From Cetobacterium sp050033475 (GTDB lineage Bacteria > Fusobacteriota > Fusobacteriia > Fusobacteriales > Fusobacteriaceae): a stretch of DNA of 64,000 bases. The stretch lies in the NCBI RefSeq assembly GCF_050033475.1, contig NZ_CP188319.1:248001-312000 (forward strand), given 5' to 3'. A program made the position numbers and the translations under genes. Positions within the stretch are counted from its first letter, which is position 1. The number at the start of each line of letters is the position of its first letter. Positions 26,987-35,394 of the stretch are shown here, piece after piece. Under the pieces are notes generated by a model. The model saw only the letters and a program-made list of their open reading frames with translations, did not search any database and was not told where the DNA came from.

Positions 26987-28522
26987 ATGGACAAAAGTAC
27001 TTCTAAAAAAGGGTTTTTTAACAAATTTTTAGATTTTGTTGAGGTTGGGGGGAATAAACTACCTCATCCAGTTACACTTTTCTTTATTTTTGCTTTAGCT
27101 ATAATCATTATATCTGGAATTGCTGATAAATTAGGATTATCTGTTACTTATACAGGCTTAAATAGAGCAACTAATTCTATTGAAGAAATGACTGTTAATA
27201 CTCGATCTCTTTTAAATGGCGAAGGTATTAGATATATTTTTAATACTATGGTTGGCAACTTTACTGGCTTCGCACCTCTAGGTACAGTACTAGTAGCTTT
27301 AATTGGAGTAGGAGTTTGTGAGGGAACTGGTTTAATGTCTGCTTTCTTAAGAAAGATTGTTTTAGCTACACCAAAAAGTGCTATTTCTGCAATGGTTGTT
27401 TTTGCTGGTGTTATGTCAAATGTGGCTTCCGATGCTGGTTACGTTGTTTTAACACCACTTGGTGCTGTTATTTTCTTATCATTTGGTAGACATCCTTTAG
27501 CTGGATTAGCTGCTGCATTTGCTGGAGTATCTGGAGGATTCTCTGCAAACCTTTTAGTTGGAACTATTGATCCTTTATTAGCTGGTATATCCACAGAGGC
27601 AGCTAGATTACTTAATCCAACTTATGAAGTTACTGCCACAGCTAACTGGTATTTTATGGCTGTATCAACTTTTATTATAACTGCTCTTGGAGCCTTTGTA
27701 GTTGATAAAATTGTAGAACCTCGATTAGGAAAATATACCGGTGAATATAAAGGTGATATGAATGAATTAACTGATTTAGAAAAAAAGGGATTACTTTCTG
27801 CAGGAATTTCTATAATTATATTTGTTGGAATTATGCTATATTTAACCGTGCCAGCAAATGCTATTTTAAGAGTAAATGGGAATTTAAATGCATGGACATC
27901 TAATGGATTAGTTCCAACGATGATGCTAGCATTTTTAATACCTGGTATAGCATACGGTATTTCTGCTAAAACTATAAAAAATGATAAAGATGTTGCTTCT
28001 CTTATTGGAAAATCTCTTGGAACAATGGGTGGTTATCTAGCTTTAGCCTTTGCAGCTTCTCAATTTATAGCATATTTCTCCTATACTCATTTAGGGACTA
28101 TACTAGCTGTTAAAGGAGCTGATTTCTTAAAAAATATTGGTTTTACAGGATTCCCACTAATTATAGCCTTTGTTATTATAACTGGTTTCATTAATTTATT
28201 TATGGGATCCGCATCTGCTAAATGGGCTATAATGGCACCTATATTTGTTCCAATGTTAATGCAATTAAATTACTCTCCTGAGTTTACTCAAATTGCTTAT
28301 AGAATTGGAGATTCTACAACTAATATAATTTCTCCATTAATGTCCTATTTTGCTGTAACAGTTGCATTTGCACAAAAATATGATAAAAATACAGGACTAG
28401 GAACTTTAATTTCTACCATGTTACCATTCTCTATTGTATTCATGCTAGGATGGATTGTATTATTGTTTATCTGGTATATGTTTGGATTACCTTTAGGACC
28501 AGAAGCTTATATTCATATGTAA
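26987..28522 (+). CDS. AbgT family transporter
   Basis: Polytopic inner-membrane protein, 511 residues, of the AbgT family (p-aminobenzoyl-glutamate uptake; some members export sulfonamides). Conserved features are HPVTLFFIFALAIII at the N-terminus, SNVASDAGYVVLTPLGA, SGGFSANLLVGTIDPLLAG and MGSASAKWAIMAPIFVPM. The start is ATG 26987, five bases after GGGAGG; an in-frame ATG at 26870 lies upstream of the promoter and is rejected. Monocistronic, with its own promoter and terminator. Given the glutamate fermentation genes in the window, uptake of a glutamate conjugate or dipeptide is an attractive but unproven idea. Confidence 0.9.
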   Translation: MDKSTSKKGFFNKFLDFVEVGGNKLPHPVTLFFIFALAIIIISGIADKLGLSVTYTGLNRATNSIEEMTVNTRSLLNGEGIRYIFNTMVGNFTGFAPLGTVLVALIGVGVCEGTGLMSAFLRKIVLATPKSAISAMVVFAGVMSNVASDAGYVVLTPLGAVIFLSFGRHPLAGLAAAFAGVSGGFSANLLVGTIDPLLAGISTEAARLLNPTYEVTATANWYFMAVSTFIITALGAFVVDKIVEPRLGKYTGEYKGDMNELTDLEKKGLLSAGISIIIFVGIMLYLTVPANAILRVNGNLNAWTSNGLVPTMMLAFLIPGIAYGISAKTIKNDKDVASLIGKSLGTMGGYLALAFAASQFIAYFSYTHLGTILAVKGADFLKNIGFTGFPLIIAFVIITGFINLFMGSASAKWAIMAPIFVPMLMQLNYSPEFTQIAYRIGDSTTNIISPLMSYFAVTVAFAQKYDKNTGLGTLISTMLPFSIVFMLGWIVLLFIWYMFGLPLGPEAYIHM

Positions 28523-28529
28523 TTGTAAT

Positions 28530-28558
28530 AAAAGTCGCTTTAACAGCGACTTTTATTT
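28530..28558. terminator. bidirectional terminator, AbgT / pepF
   Basis: Ten-base stem AAAAGTCGCT with AGCGACTTTT (28530-28539, 28545-28554), followed by ATTTTT; the reverse also ends in T-rich sequence. Confidence 0.88.
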
Positions 28559-28561
28559 TTA

Positions 28562-30565
28562 CTATTTTTTATTTAATTCCGCTTCCAATAAATCTAATAA
28601 TCTATTAAATTCATCTCCTATAAATTGGAAACTTTCCTTTTTAGTTAAATCTACACCAGCTTTTTTCAATTGCTCCATTGGATAGTCATTTCCACCAGAT
28701 TTTAGTAAAGTTAAATATCCTTCTAAAGCCTTTTCTCTCTCCTCTGTTGAATATTTTTCATCAGTTATTTTATCATATAAAGCTGCTGAAGATGCAAAAC
28801 TTGTTGCATATTGATATACATAATAAGGAGAATTATAAAAATGAGGTATTCTTGCCCAAATTAATTTTTGTAATTCATCTACAGCTATTTCCTCTCCAAA
28901 ATATTCTTTAAATAAATTTCCCATTATATTATCTAATACATCAGGAGTAATTGCTCCTCCATTTTCAATAATCTTATGAGCTTGATATTCATAATCGGCA
29001 AACATAGTTTGAATATAATAAGTACCTACTATATTCCCTAGAGCTTGTTCTATAAGAGCTATTCTTTCATTGTGATCCTTTGTTTTCTTTAACATATTAT
29101 CCAATAGTAATCTTTCATTAAATGTTGAAGCAACCTCTGCTACAAATATTGTATAATTACTTGTTGCATATGGCTGATTTTCAACTGATAACATACTATG
29201 CATTGTATGTCCTAATTCATGAGCTAAGGTAAATACTGCATCTAAAGTTCCATTATAGTTTAACAGCATATATGGATGAACATCATAAATACTTATTGAA
29301 TAAGCCCCTGATCTTTTATTTTCTGTTTCAAAAACATCTAGCCATCCTTGGCTTAAAGCTTTCTCCATTTTTTCCTTATATTCTTTTCCAAGTGGAGTTA
29401 CTGACTCTAAAACATCTTCTTTTGCTTCATCGTAAGTAAATTCTCTATTATAATCTACAATATTTATTTGATTATCATAGTAATAATAATCTTTTAAATT
29501 TAAAGCTTTTTTTCTTAATTCTATATATCTTTTTAAAGGTGCTGTATTAGCTCTTGTTGATTCTATAAGAGTCATATAAACTTCTTGAGGTATATTTTTA
29601 GGTTCTAAAGCTTTTTCTAAAGATGTTTTATAATTTCTGCTTTGTGCTGAAGCAAAATCTCTTTGCAATAAATTTCTATAAATAGCTCCATATGTATTTT
29701 TATTTACTAAATATGAATTATATAAAGCTTCAAAGGCTTTTTTTCTATCCTCTTGATTTCTATTAGTTGATATTACCTTGGAATAAACTCCATTTGTTAC
29801 AGGTAATTTACTTCCATCAGAAAATTCAACTTCATTCCATTTTATATCTGATGTTGATAGTTCAGAATATATATCACTTGGTGCTCCCATATATTGCCCA
29901 AAATATGATAATAATCTTTCTTTATCTTCACTTAGTACATGTTTTTGTAATCTATATATTTCCTTTAATTGAAATTTATAAGGATCTAACTCTGGATACT
30001 CTGCTATCCATTGATTCATAGTACTTTCTGGTATCTCTAAAATTTCTGGAGTTATCCAAGCTGTTGAAATTGAATATTTTGTATATATGGATTCTATTTC
30101 TTGTAATTTTACAGATGCTTCTTCATCCTTAGAGTTTAAATCTTTCATTAAATATGGATATAAATAAATTTTTTCTGATAATCTAGATAATTTTTCCTCT
30201 AACTCCATCATTTCAATAAATTTATGAGAACTATTTCTTATTTGTCCCTTATATTTTATAATTTTATCCATCAGACCTTCCATTACCTTTACATCCGCAT
30301 CCCATGCAGTCCAAGATGGATATATATCATTTAAATTCCATTTATATTTTTGATCTATATCTTTTCTTAATAACATTTTTGTTCCTTCCTCCTTATTTTC
30401 TGGGGATTTTTCTTCTTCTATATTTATTTCATCATTTTCAGGAATATATTCCTTTTGTTCTTTTACCTCTTTTTTTATTTCTTTCCTGCTTTCGTAATAA
30501 TCTTTTCCCATAAAAGCTCCATTTATCAATGCAACTACTATTCCTAAAAAAATTAATTTTTTCAC
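28562..30565 (-). CDS. pepF: oligoendopeptidase F, with membrane-anchor or signal N-terminus
   Basis: M3-family zinc metallopeptidase, 667 residues from the GTG at 30565. The active site is HELGHTMHSM, with the downstream glutamate in FVAEVASTFNE, and the core starts at about residue 64 (LLRKDIDQKYKWNLNDIYP). Ordinary PepF is about 600 residues and cytosolic. Here 63 extra residues add a hydrophobic segment (KKLIFLGIVVALINGAF) and a charged Lys/Glu linker, suggesting export or anchoring. Both the GTG (GGAGG seven bases before) and an internal ATG at 30376 (AAGGAGGAAGGA before it) have strong ribosome sites, so two forms may be made. Confidence 0.9.
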   Translation of the reverse strand: MKKLIFLGIVVALINGAFMGKDYYESRKEIKKEVKEQKEYIPENDEINIEEEKSPENKEEGTKMLLRKDIDQKYKWNLNDIYPSWTAWDADVKVMEGLMDKIIKYKGQIRNSSHKFIEMMELEEKLSRLSEKIYLYPYLMKDLNSKDEEASVKLQEIESIYTKYSISTAWITPEILEIPESTMNQWIAEYPELDPYKFQLKEIYRLQKHVLSEDKERLLSYFGQYMGAPSDIYSELSTSDIKWNEVEFSDGSKLPVTNGVYSKVISTNRNQEDRKKAFEALYNSYLVNKNTYGAIYRNLLQRDFASAQSRNYKTSLEKALEPKNIPQEVYMTLIESTRANTAPLKRYIELRKKALNLKDYYYYDNQINIVDYNREFTYDEAKEDVLESVTPLGKEYKEKMEKALSQGWLDVFETENKRSGAYSISIYDVHPYMLLNYNGTLDAVFTLAHELGHTMHSMLSVENQPYATSNYTIFVAEVASTFNERLLLDNMLKKTKDHNERIALIEQALGNIVGTYYIQTMFADYEYQAHKIIENGGAITPDVLDNIMGNLFKEYFGEEIAVDELQKLIWARIPHFYNSPYYVYQYATSFASSAALYDKITDEKYSTEEREKALEGYLTLLKSGGNDYPMEQLKKAGVDLTKKESFQFIGDEFNRLLDLLEAELNKK

Positions 30566-30614
30566 ACCTTCGCCTCCCCATCATTAAGATTATGTTTCTT
30601 TATTTTACAATATA

Positions 30615-30646
30615 TAAAAAAAAATAGGAAGTACTCTTCCTATTTT
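30615..30646 (-). terminator. terminator after uracil permease gene
   Basis: Minus-strand stem AAAATAGGAAG with CTTCCTATTTT around AGTA, continuing into a T run. Confidence 0.88.
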
Positions 30647-30648
30647 AT

Positions 30649-31872
30649 CTATATATCTTGAGGTAATAATTTATTCAATGTAACTCCAATAAGGGCTGCT
30701 ATTGCTAATCCTGATAGAGAAACTGTTTTCCAGATTACTATATTATCTATTGCAATTCCTAATACAAATATTAATGACGCTATTATTAAATTTCTAGAAT
30801 GGGAAAAATCTAAATTTGCTTCAATTAAAGTTCTTACTCCTACAGAAGCAATCATTCCAAATAGTATTATTGAAACTCCACCCATTACAGGAACAGGTAT
30901 TGTTTGAAGAATTACTCCAAATTTTCCAATAAAACTTAATACTATTGCATAACAAGCTGCTATTCTTAAAATTGAAGGGTCATAAACCTTTGTTACCGCT
31001 AAAACTCCTGTATTTTCTCCATAAGTTGTATTAGCTGGTCCTCCTAGTAGCCCTGCGAAAACTGTTGCTACTCCATCACCTAATAATGTTCTATGAATTC
31101 CTGGATCCTTAAAGAAATCTTTTCCTACAACTGCTCCATTTGTTGTAATATCCCCAATATGCTCTATAAAAACTACTAAAGCTATTGGTGCTATTGCTAA
31201 TATTCCTGTTAAAGAAAAATTTGGCAGTGTTAATAAATCTCTTAGTCCTTCTCCAGAAAACCCAATCCAATTAGCATTATGAATTGGTGCAAAATCTACC
31301 ATTCCTAAAAATATAGCTGCTGTATATCCCACAATAACAGAAATAAGAATTGGTACTAATCTAAAAAATGATTTTTCTAAAACAGATATAGTTACCATAC
31401 ATACAACTACTAACAACGCTACTATTAAACTTTTAATTTCAAAATGACCATTTGTATAACCAGCCATATTTAAAGCTGTTGGACTTAATCTTAGCCCTAT
31501 AACCATTATAATTGGTCCTACAACAACTGGAGGGAAAAATGATTTTACTTTTTCTACACCAAATTTTTTAACAACTAGAGACATTAATATATATACTATC
31601 CCAGCTGAAATAACTCCACCTTTTACTACAGCTATTCCTTCTCCCTTTAACACCAATGATATAGCTCCAATAAAAGCAAAAGATGATCCTAAAAATACTG
31701 GTACAATTCCCTTTGTACAAAGATGAAATAATAAAGTTCCCACACCAGCAGTTAATAAAGCTATAGCCGGATTTAAACCTGTTAAAAATGGAACTAAAAC
31801 TGTTGCTCCAAACATAGCAAGTACATGTTGCATTCCTAAAACTAATTTTGTTTTTGTTGAAATATTACTCAT
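30649..31872 (-). CDS. uraA: NCS2-family uracil permease
   Basis: Inner-membrane nucleobase:proton symporter, 407 residues, about 14 membrane segments. Family motifs are LGSSFAFIGAI, PPVVVGPIIMVIGLRLSP, ALVVFIEHIGDITTNGAVVG and LGGPANTTYGENTGVLA. The last two form the substrate site of UraA-type carriers and favour uracil over xanthine or urate. The start is ATG 31872, with GGAGGAG just before it; the in-frame GTG at 31884 is part of that ribosome site. Monocistronic. Confidence 0.93.
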   Translation of the reverse strand: MSNISTKTKLVLGMQHVLAMFGATVLVPFLTGLNPAIALLTAGVGTLLFHLCTKGIVPVFLGSSFAFIGAISLVLKGEGIAVVKGGVISAGIVYILMSLVVKKFGVEKVKSFFPPVVVGPIIMVIGLRLSPTALNMAGYTNGHFEIKSLIVALLVVVCMVTISVLEKSFFRLVPILISVIVGYTAAIFLGMVDFAPIHNANWIGFSGEGLRDLLTLPNFSLTGILAIAPIALVVFIEHIGDITTNGAVVGKDFFKDPGIHRTLLGDGVATVFAGLLGGPANTTYGENTGVLAVTKVYDPSILRIAACYAIVLSFIGKFGVILQTIPVPVMGGVSIILFGMIASVGVRTLIEANLDFSHSRNLIIASLIFVLGIAIDNIVIWKTVSLSGLAIAALIGVTLNKLLPQDI

Positions 31873-31936
31873 TATCTCCTCCACTTATTTTTTTTCATTC
31901 CTTATAGGATACTATACATCTTTATTTCTTGTCAAT

Positions 31937-31975
31937 ATAAAAAGGAAACCTCCCTTTCTACTGGAGGTTTCCTTT
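31937..31975 (-). terminator. terminator overlapping end of small membrane gene
   Basis: Minus-strand stem AAAGGAAACCTCC with GGAGGTTTCCTTT (13 perfect pairs), followed by TTTATA. The 5' arm overlaps the last codon of the upstream gene. Confidence 0.9.
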
Positions 31976-32234
31976 ATGCTTTTATAGCTGCGTATTTTCT
32001 GCCATGTAAAATTCTGTACCCATAAATAATAATTAATAATCCAATTTTTTCTTTACAATATCCTAATATAGTTCCTTTTCTTGCTTGTCCATCTGATAAA
32101 ATTGTAAATCCTTTTAAAAGAATTGAAATTACATATTTATCATCCTTTGCATCCGGTGTAAAAATCAAAAGGCCACTAACATATATAAGGAGTATTGCCA
32201 GTGATATAAATACAACTATTAATAGTGTAACCAT
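31974..32234 (-). CDS. small membrane protein of unknown function
   Basis: An 86-residue protein with an N-terminal membrane segment (VTLLIVVFISLAILLIYVSGL) and a second weaker hydrophobic stretch near the C-terminus (KIGLLIIIYGYRI). I do not recognise a family. The start is taken as ATG 32234, six bases after AGGTG; a GTG at 32243 is inside the ribosome site. It is 12 bases after thiN and last in the nuclease-like/thiN/this-gene operon, whose terminator begins in its stop codon. Confidence 0.7.
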   Translation of the reverse strand: MVTLLIVVFISLAILLIYVSGLLIFTPDAKDDKYVISILLKGFTILSDGQARKGTILGYCKEKIGLLIIIYGYRILHGRKYAAIKA

Positions 32235-32246
32235 ACTTATCACCTC

Positions 32247-32885
32247 TTAAATATTAATAATACAAATAAGCTCTCCTGTTTCATAAGATATTTGTCCTTG
32301 ATCTTGTATTAGTATATTACTAATACATCTTGAATCTCCTCTTTTTAATACATATTTATCTAAAGGATATTCAAAGCCTTTCAATGTTAAACCAGTTACT
32401 TTATCACTCATTGGTATAAATGATACTATATGGTTCTTTCTGTTATTAATAGTATACTTTTTACCTACAAAAAAAACTAGCTCTTTTTCAGTCAATATAT
32501 ATATATTTTCATATTTCGACAATAAATTTATATTTGTCAATTGGTGATCTAAACGTCCACCTAAACCTCCTAATATAAAAATTTCTTGATATTTTTTTTT
32601 ATGTACATATTCTATTATTAGTTCTCCATCTGTAAAATCTTTATGAGAAGGAAATTTTTTTAATATACTTCCTTTTTTTTCAAATTCTTGTAATTTTTCC
32701 TCTTCTATAGAATCAAAATCTCCCCATATTTCCTTTGGAATTTTATTCAATTCTAAACAATATTTTGCACCACCATCTGCACAATATATATCTCCATCTT
32801 CATTTTTCAATATATCTTCATAAAACTTATTTTTAATATTCATTTCACCATTTAAAAATATATATGCTCTTCTTTTATTAATCAT
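32247..32885 (-). CDS. thiN: thiamine pyrophosphokinase
   Basis: Transfers pyrophosphate from ATP to thiamine, giving the active coenzyme. About 212 residues with the family motifs YCADGGAKYC, IWGDFDSIEEE, FPSHKDFTDGELII and LGGLGGRLDHQLTN, then a C-terminal beta-sandwich domain. Two ATGs in a row are possible; the second (32885) has better spacing from AGGAG. The start overlaps the stop of the upstream nuclease-like gene, so they are coupled. Confidence 0.93.
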   Translation of the reverse strand: MINKRRAYIFLNGEMNIKNKFYEDILKNEDGDIYCADGGAKYCLELNKIPKEIWGDFDSIEEEKLQEFEKKGSILKKFPSHKDFTDGELIIEYVHKKKYQEIFILGGLGGRLDHQLTNINLLSKYENIYILTEKELVFFVGKKYTINNRKNHIVSFIPMSDKVTGLTLKGFEYPLDKYVLKRGDSRCISNILIQDQGQISYETGELICIINI

Positions 32886-33702
32886 CATCTTCTCCTGTTA
32901 AAACATTTATGAATATTGGTATGTGATCTGATATATTTTTTCTAGTTTCTGAATATTCACCAAATGTTGTATCTATCGCTCCACTTTTTCCAGTAAATTC
33001 TTTTGTATGTATAGCAGATAAAAAAAAGTTATCATAAGAACTAGAAAAACCTTTCTTTCCAATTGTCGTCTTTATTCCTGGATCTATGGCATACATTATT
33101 TTATCCTTATGACCAATTAATTGTTCGAAAGCTTCATCGTTAGCAGGTAAATTAAAATCTCCAGCAATTATAATATCTTTTTCTTTTTTATCTTGATTTT
33201 GAAAATAATCATATACTTCATCTAATTTGAAAGCTTCTGCTCTTCTTTGACTTTGACTTTTTCCAAAAATTGAATGAACTAAAACTAAAGTAAAATCAAA
33301 GTTATTTATTTTAAATGTACTTCCATAAGGTTCTCTAATAAACCATTCTTTTTCATCTGGAAAATAACCATTTGATTTTATAAATTTAACATCTTTTCTT
33401 TTATATACATATCCATAATATTCTCTGTATTTACCAGTTCCAACTGCATAGGGTGCTAAATGATAATCCCATTTTTCTCCAGATACTTTTTCTAAGGCAT
33501 CAACTAAATTTTCTATTCCTTTTTTACTCATAACTTCAACTAATCCTATTAGTTGAAATTTCTCTATTCCCTTAGCCATTTGAACATAATCTTTTTTTCC
33601 TCTACCCAATCTCAAGGTATTATATACTGCTATATTAGCTTCAAATTCTCCATATAATAATACATTAATTAACATTAAAAACAAAAATATATATTTTTTC
33701 AT
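32878..33702 (-). CDS. secreted endonuclease/exonuclease/phosphatase-fold protein
   Basis: A 274-residue protein with a signal peptide (KKYIFLFLMLINVLLYG) and the DNase I-like fold. N-terminal ANIAVYNTLRLG gives the first metal site, GLVEVM the catalytic glutamate, VLVHSIFGKS the His strand, AGDFNLPANDEAF the Asp/Asn pair and KNISDHIPIF the final Asp-His. It should act outside the cytoplasm on nucleic acid or on phosphorylated lipids or sugars; which cannot be decided. Its 3' end overlaps thiN. Confidence 0.85.
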   Translation of the reverse strand: MKKYIFLFLMLINVLLYGEFEANIAVYNTLRLGRGKKDYVQMAKGIEKFQLIGLVEVMSKKGIENLVDALEKVSGEKWDYHLAPYAVGTGKYREYYGYVYKRKDVKFIKSNGYFPDEKEWFIREPYGSTFKINNFDFTLVLVHSIFGKSQSQRRAEAFKLDEVYDYFQNQDKKEKDIIIAGDFNLPANDEAFEQLIGHKDKIMYAIDPGIKTTIGKKGFSSSYDNFFLSAIHTKEFTGKSGAIDTTFGEYSETRKNISDHIPIFINVLTGEDDD

Positions 33703-33723
33703 TAATTAGTTTCCTCCCAATAT

Positions 33724-33762
33724 AAAATATAGCTATAAGCCTTGGCCTATAGCTATATTTTC
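33724..33762 (-). terminator. hairpin after gmhA
   Basis: Fourteen-base perfect inverted repeat AAAATATAGCTATA with TATAGCTATATTTT around a 10-base centre, just after the gmhA stop; the downstream flank (ATATTGG) has only a short T run, so termination strength is uncertain. Confidence 0.65.
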
Positions 33763-33766
33763 TTTA

Positions 33767-34342
33767 TTAATAGTTCTCTGGGAACATTATTTTTTCTACA
33801 CCTTCTATAATTATATGTAAAATCATCATATGTATTTCTTGTATTCTATCAGATGTTTTTCCAGGAATTATAAATTCATAATCGCAAATTCCTTTTAATT
33901 TTCCTCCATCTTTTCCTAATAATACACAAGTTTTCATTCCTAATTTTTTAGCAGCTGTTACTGCTTCAATTACATTTTTTGAATTTCCACTTGTTGAAAT
34001 TCCTATAAACATATCTCCTTCTTTTCCATAGGCTTCTACTCCTCTAGAAAATATATAATCAAATCCATAGTCATTTCCAACACAAGTTATATGTGAAGAA
34101 TCTGATATTGCTATCGCTGGAAGAGCTTTTCTATCACTTCTAAATCTTCCTGTAAATTCCTCTGCAAAATGTAATGCATCACAATTACTTCCACCATTTC
34201 CACAAATTAATACTTTATTTCCCTTTGTAAAAATATCTGCTAAATCTTTTGAAACTTTTTCTGTTTCTCCTCTTTCAGCTTCTTCTTTTATAAAGTTTTC
34301 TAATAAAGTAAGTGTTGTTTTATATGAATCTAATAAATTCAT
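33767..34342 (-). CDS. gmhA: phosphoheptose isomerase GmhA
   Basis: Converts sedoheptulose-7-P to glycero-manno-heptose-7-P for the lipopolysaccharide inner core. The 191-residue SIS-domain protein has CGNGGSNCDALHFAEEFTGRF, the SDSSHITCVGNDYGFDYIFSRGVEA and GISTSGNSKNVIEA segments, and the C-terminal HMMILHIIIEGVE. It implies an outer membrane with heptose-containing LPS. It is 9 bases after a LysR regulator; no other heptose genes are here. Confidence 0.93.
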   Translation of the reverse strand: MNLLDSYKTTLTLLENFIKEEAERGETEKVSKDLADIFTKGNKVLICGNGGSNCDALHFAEEFTGRFRSDRKALPAIAISDSSHITCVGNDYGFDYIFSRGVEAYGKEGDMFIGISTSGNSKNVIEAVTAAKKLGMKTCVLLGKDGGKLKGICDYEFIIPGKTSDRIQEIHMMILHIIIEGVEKIMFPENY

Positions 34343-34351
34343 TATTACCTC

Positions 34352-35224
34352 CTAATAGTGAATCTTATAATTTTGAATAAAGTTAACAAACTTAATTATT
34401 TGTATAAGACTCTTCTTATCTTTTGTTATTACCAATTGATATCCATCTTTTACTTCTGGAATTTCTTCAATTACTTTGAATTCTCCAGTTTGTATTTCCT
34501 TATGTACAGCGTAATAAGGTAATATAACATTTCCAATTCCCTCTCTTACCATACCTTTTATTACTTCTAAATTTCCTAAAACTGGTATTTTAGAGTCAAA
34601 ATTTATTTTATATTTGTTTTCCAAAGCAGCTATAGCTTCATTATTATTAGGTACATGTTTTCTACTAATTAATGGATCCTTAGCTACATTTTCAATACTT
34701 CTGTACTCTCTTTTTCCAATTAAAACATATGGAACTCTATCCACTTGTAAAACTTCTAAATTAGGATCTGTTATGTGTTCTTCATCTATTAAAAGAACAT
34801 CTAATTCTCCCTCCTTTAATAATCTTAAAAGCCATTGTTTATTAGAAACATTTATATCATATTCTATTTCCTCATGTATTTTAGAAAATTCTTTCATTAA
34901 AGTTGGTAAAAGTGGTTCCCCAATTACAGGACTTGCTCCTATTGATATTTTTGCCCTATCTAAATCTATTATTCTATTTATTTCTTTTTCGGCTCTTTTT
35001 ACTTTTTCGAAAATTTCTTCTGCCATTTTATAAAGAGCTTCCCCTGTATATGTTAGTTTTATCTTTTTGGAACTTCTATCAAATAATTTTGTATTTAAAA
35101 GTTCTTCAAACTTTTTTACTTGAATTGATACTGCCGATTGGTTTATATATAATTTACTAGCGGCTTTAGTAAAACTTTTTTCTTTTGCTACTTCATAAAA
35201 TATTTTCAAATAATGTAAATCCAA
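34352..35224 (-). CDS. LysR-family transcriptional regulator
   Basis: About 290 residues: N-terminal winged helix (LHYLKIFYEVAKEKSFTKAA, INQSAVSIQVKKFEELL) and a C-terminal co-inducer domain of the periplasmic-binding fold. The start is most likely TTG 35224, eight bases after GGGGAG, because family members begin MDLHYLKIF; the in-frame GTG at 35233 directly abuts the ribosome site. It is cotranscribed with gmhA; its target and ligand are unknown. CysB/CysL-like members are the closest in general appearance, which is only an impression. Confidence 0.88.
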   Translation of the reverse strand: MDLHYLKIFYEVAKEKSFTKAASKLYINQSAVSIQVKKFEELLNTKLFDRSSKKIKLTYTGEALYKMAEEIFEKVKRAEKEINRIIDLDRAKISIGASPVIGEPLLPTLMKEFSKIHEEIEYDINVSNKQWLLRLLKEGELDVLLIDEEHITDPNLEVLQVDRVPYVLIGKREYRSIENVAKDPLISRKHVPNNNEAIAALENKYKINFDSKIPVLGNLEVIKGMVREGIGNVILPYYAVHKEIQTGEFKVIEEIPEVKDGYQLVITKDKKSLIQIIKFVNFIQNYKIHY

Positions 35225-35351
35225 GATAACCACTCCCCAAACATATTATAATCATATATAAAATCAATTTTATTTTAGCACATTTTCATAAGTTTTAATA
35301 CAGGTTATTTAGAAAAAAAATAGTTTTTATATAATTTTATAATAATCTAAT

Positions 35352-35388
35352 AAAGAAACCGTTAGAGAAATTACTCTAACGGTTTTCA
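35352..35388 (-). terminator. terminator after valS
   Basis: Minus-strand stem AAACCGTTAGAG with CTCTAACGGTTT around TAATTT, then CTTTATT. It ends the clpP-clpX-lon-ysxC-valS run. Confidence 0.85.
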
Positions 35389-35394
35389 TTTATT

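Noticed and set aside
34614..35033. 139-residue plus-strand reading frame opposite the LysR gene
   Set aside because: Ser/Leu-rich shadow frame without start signal.
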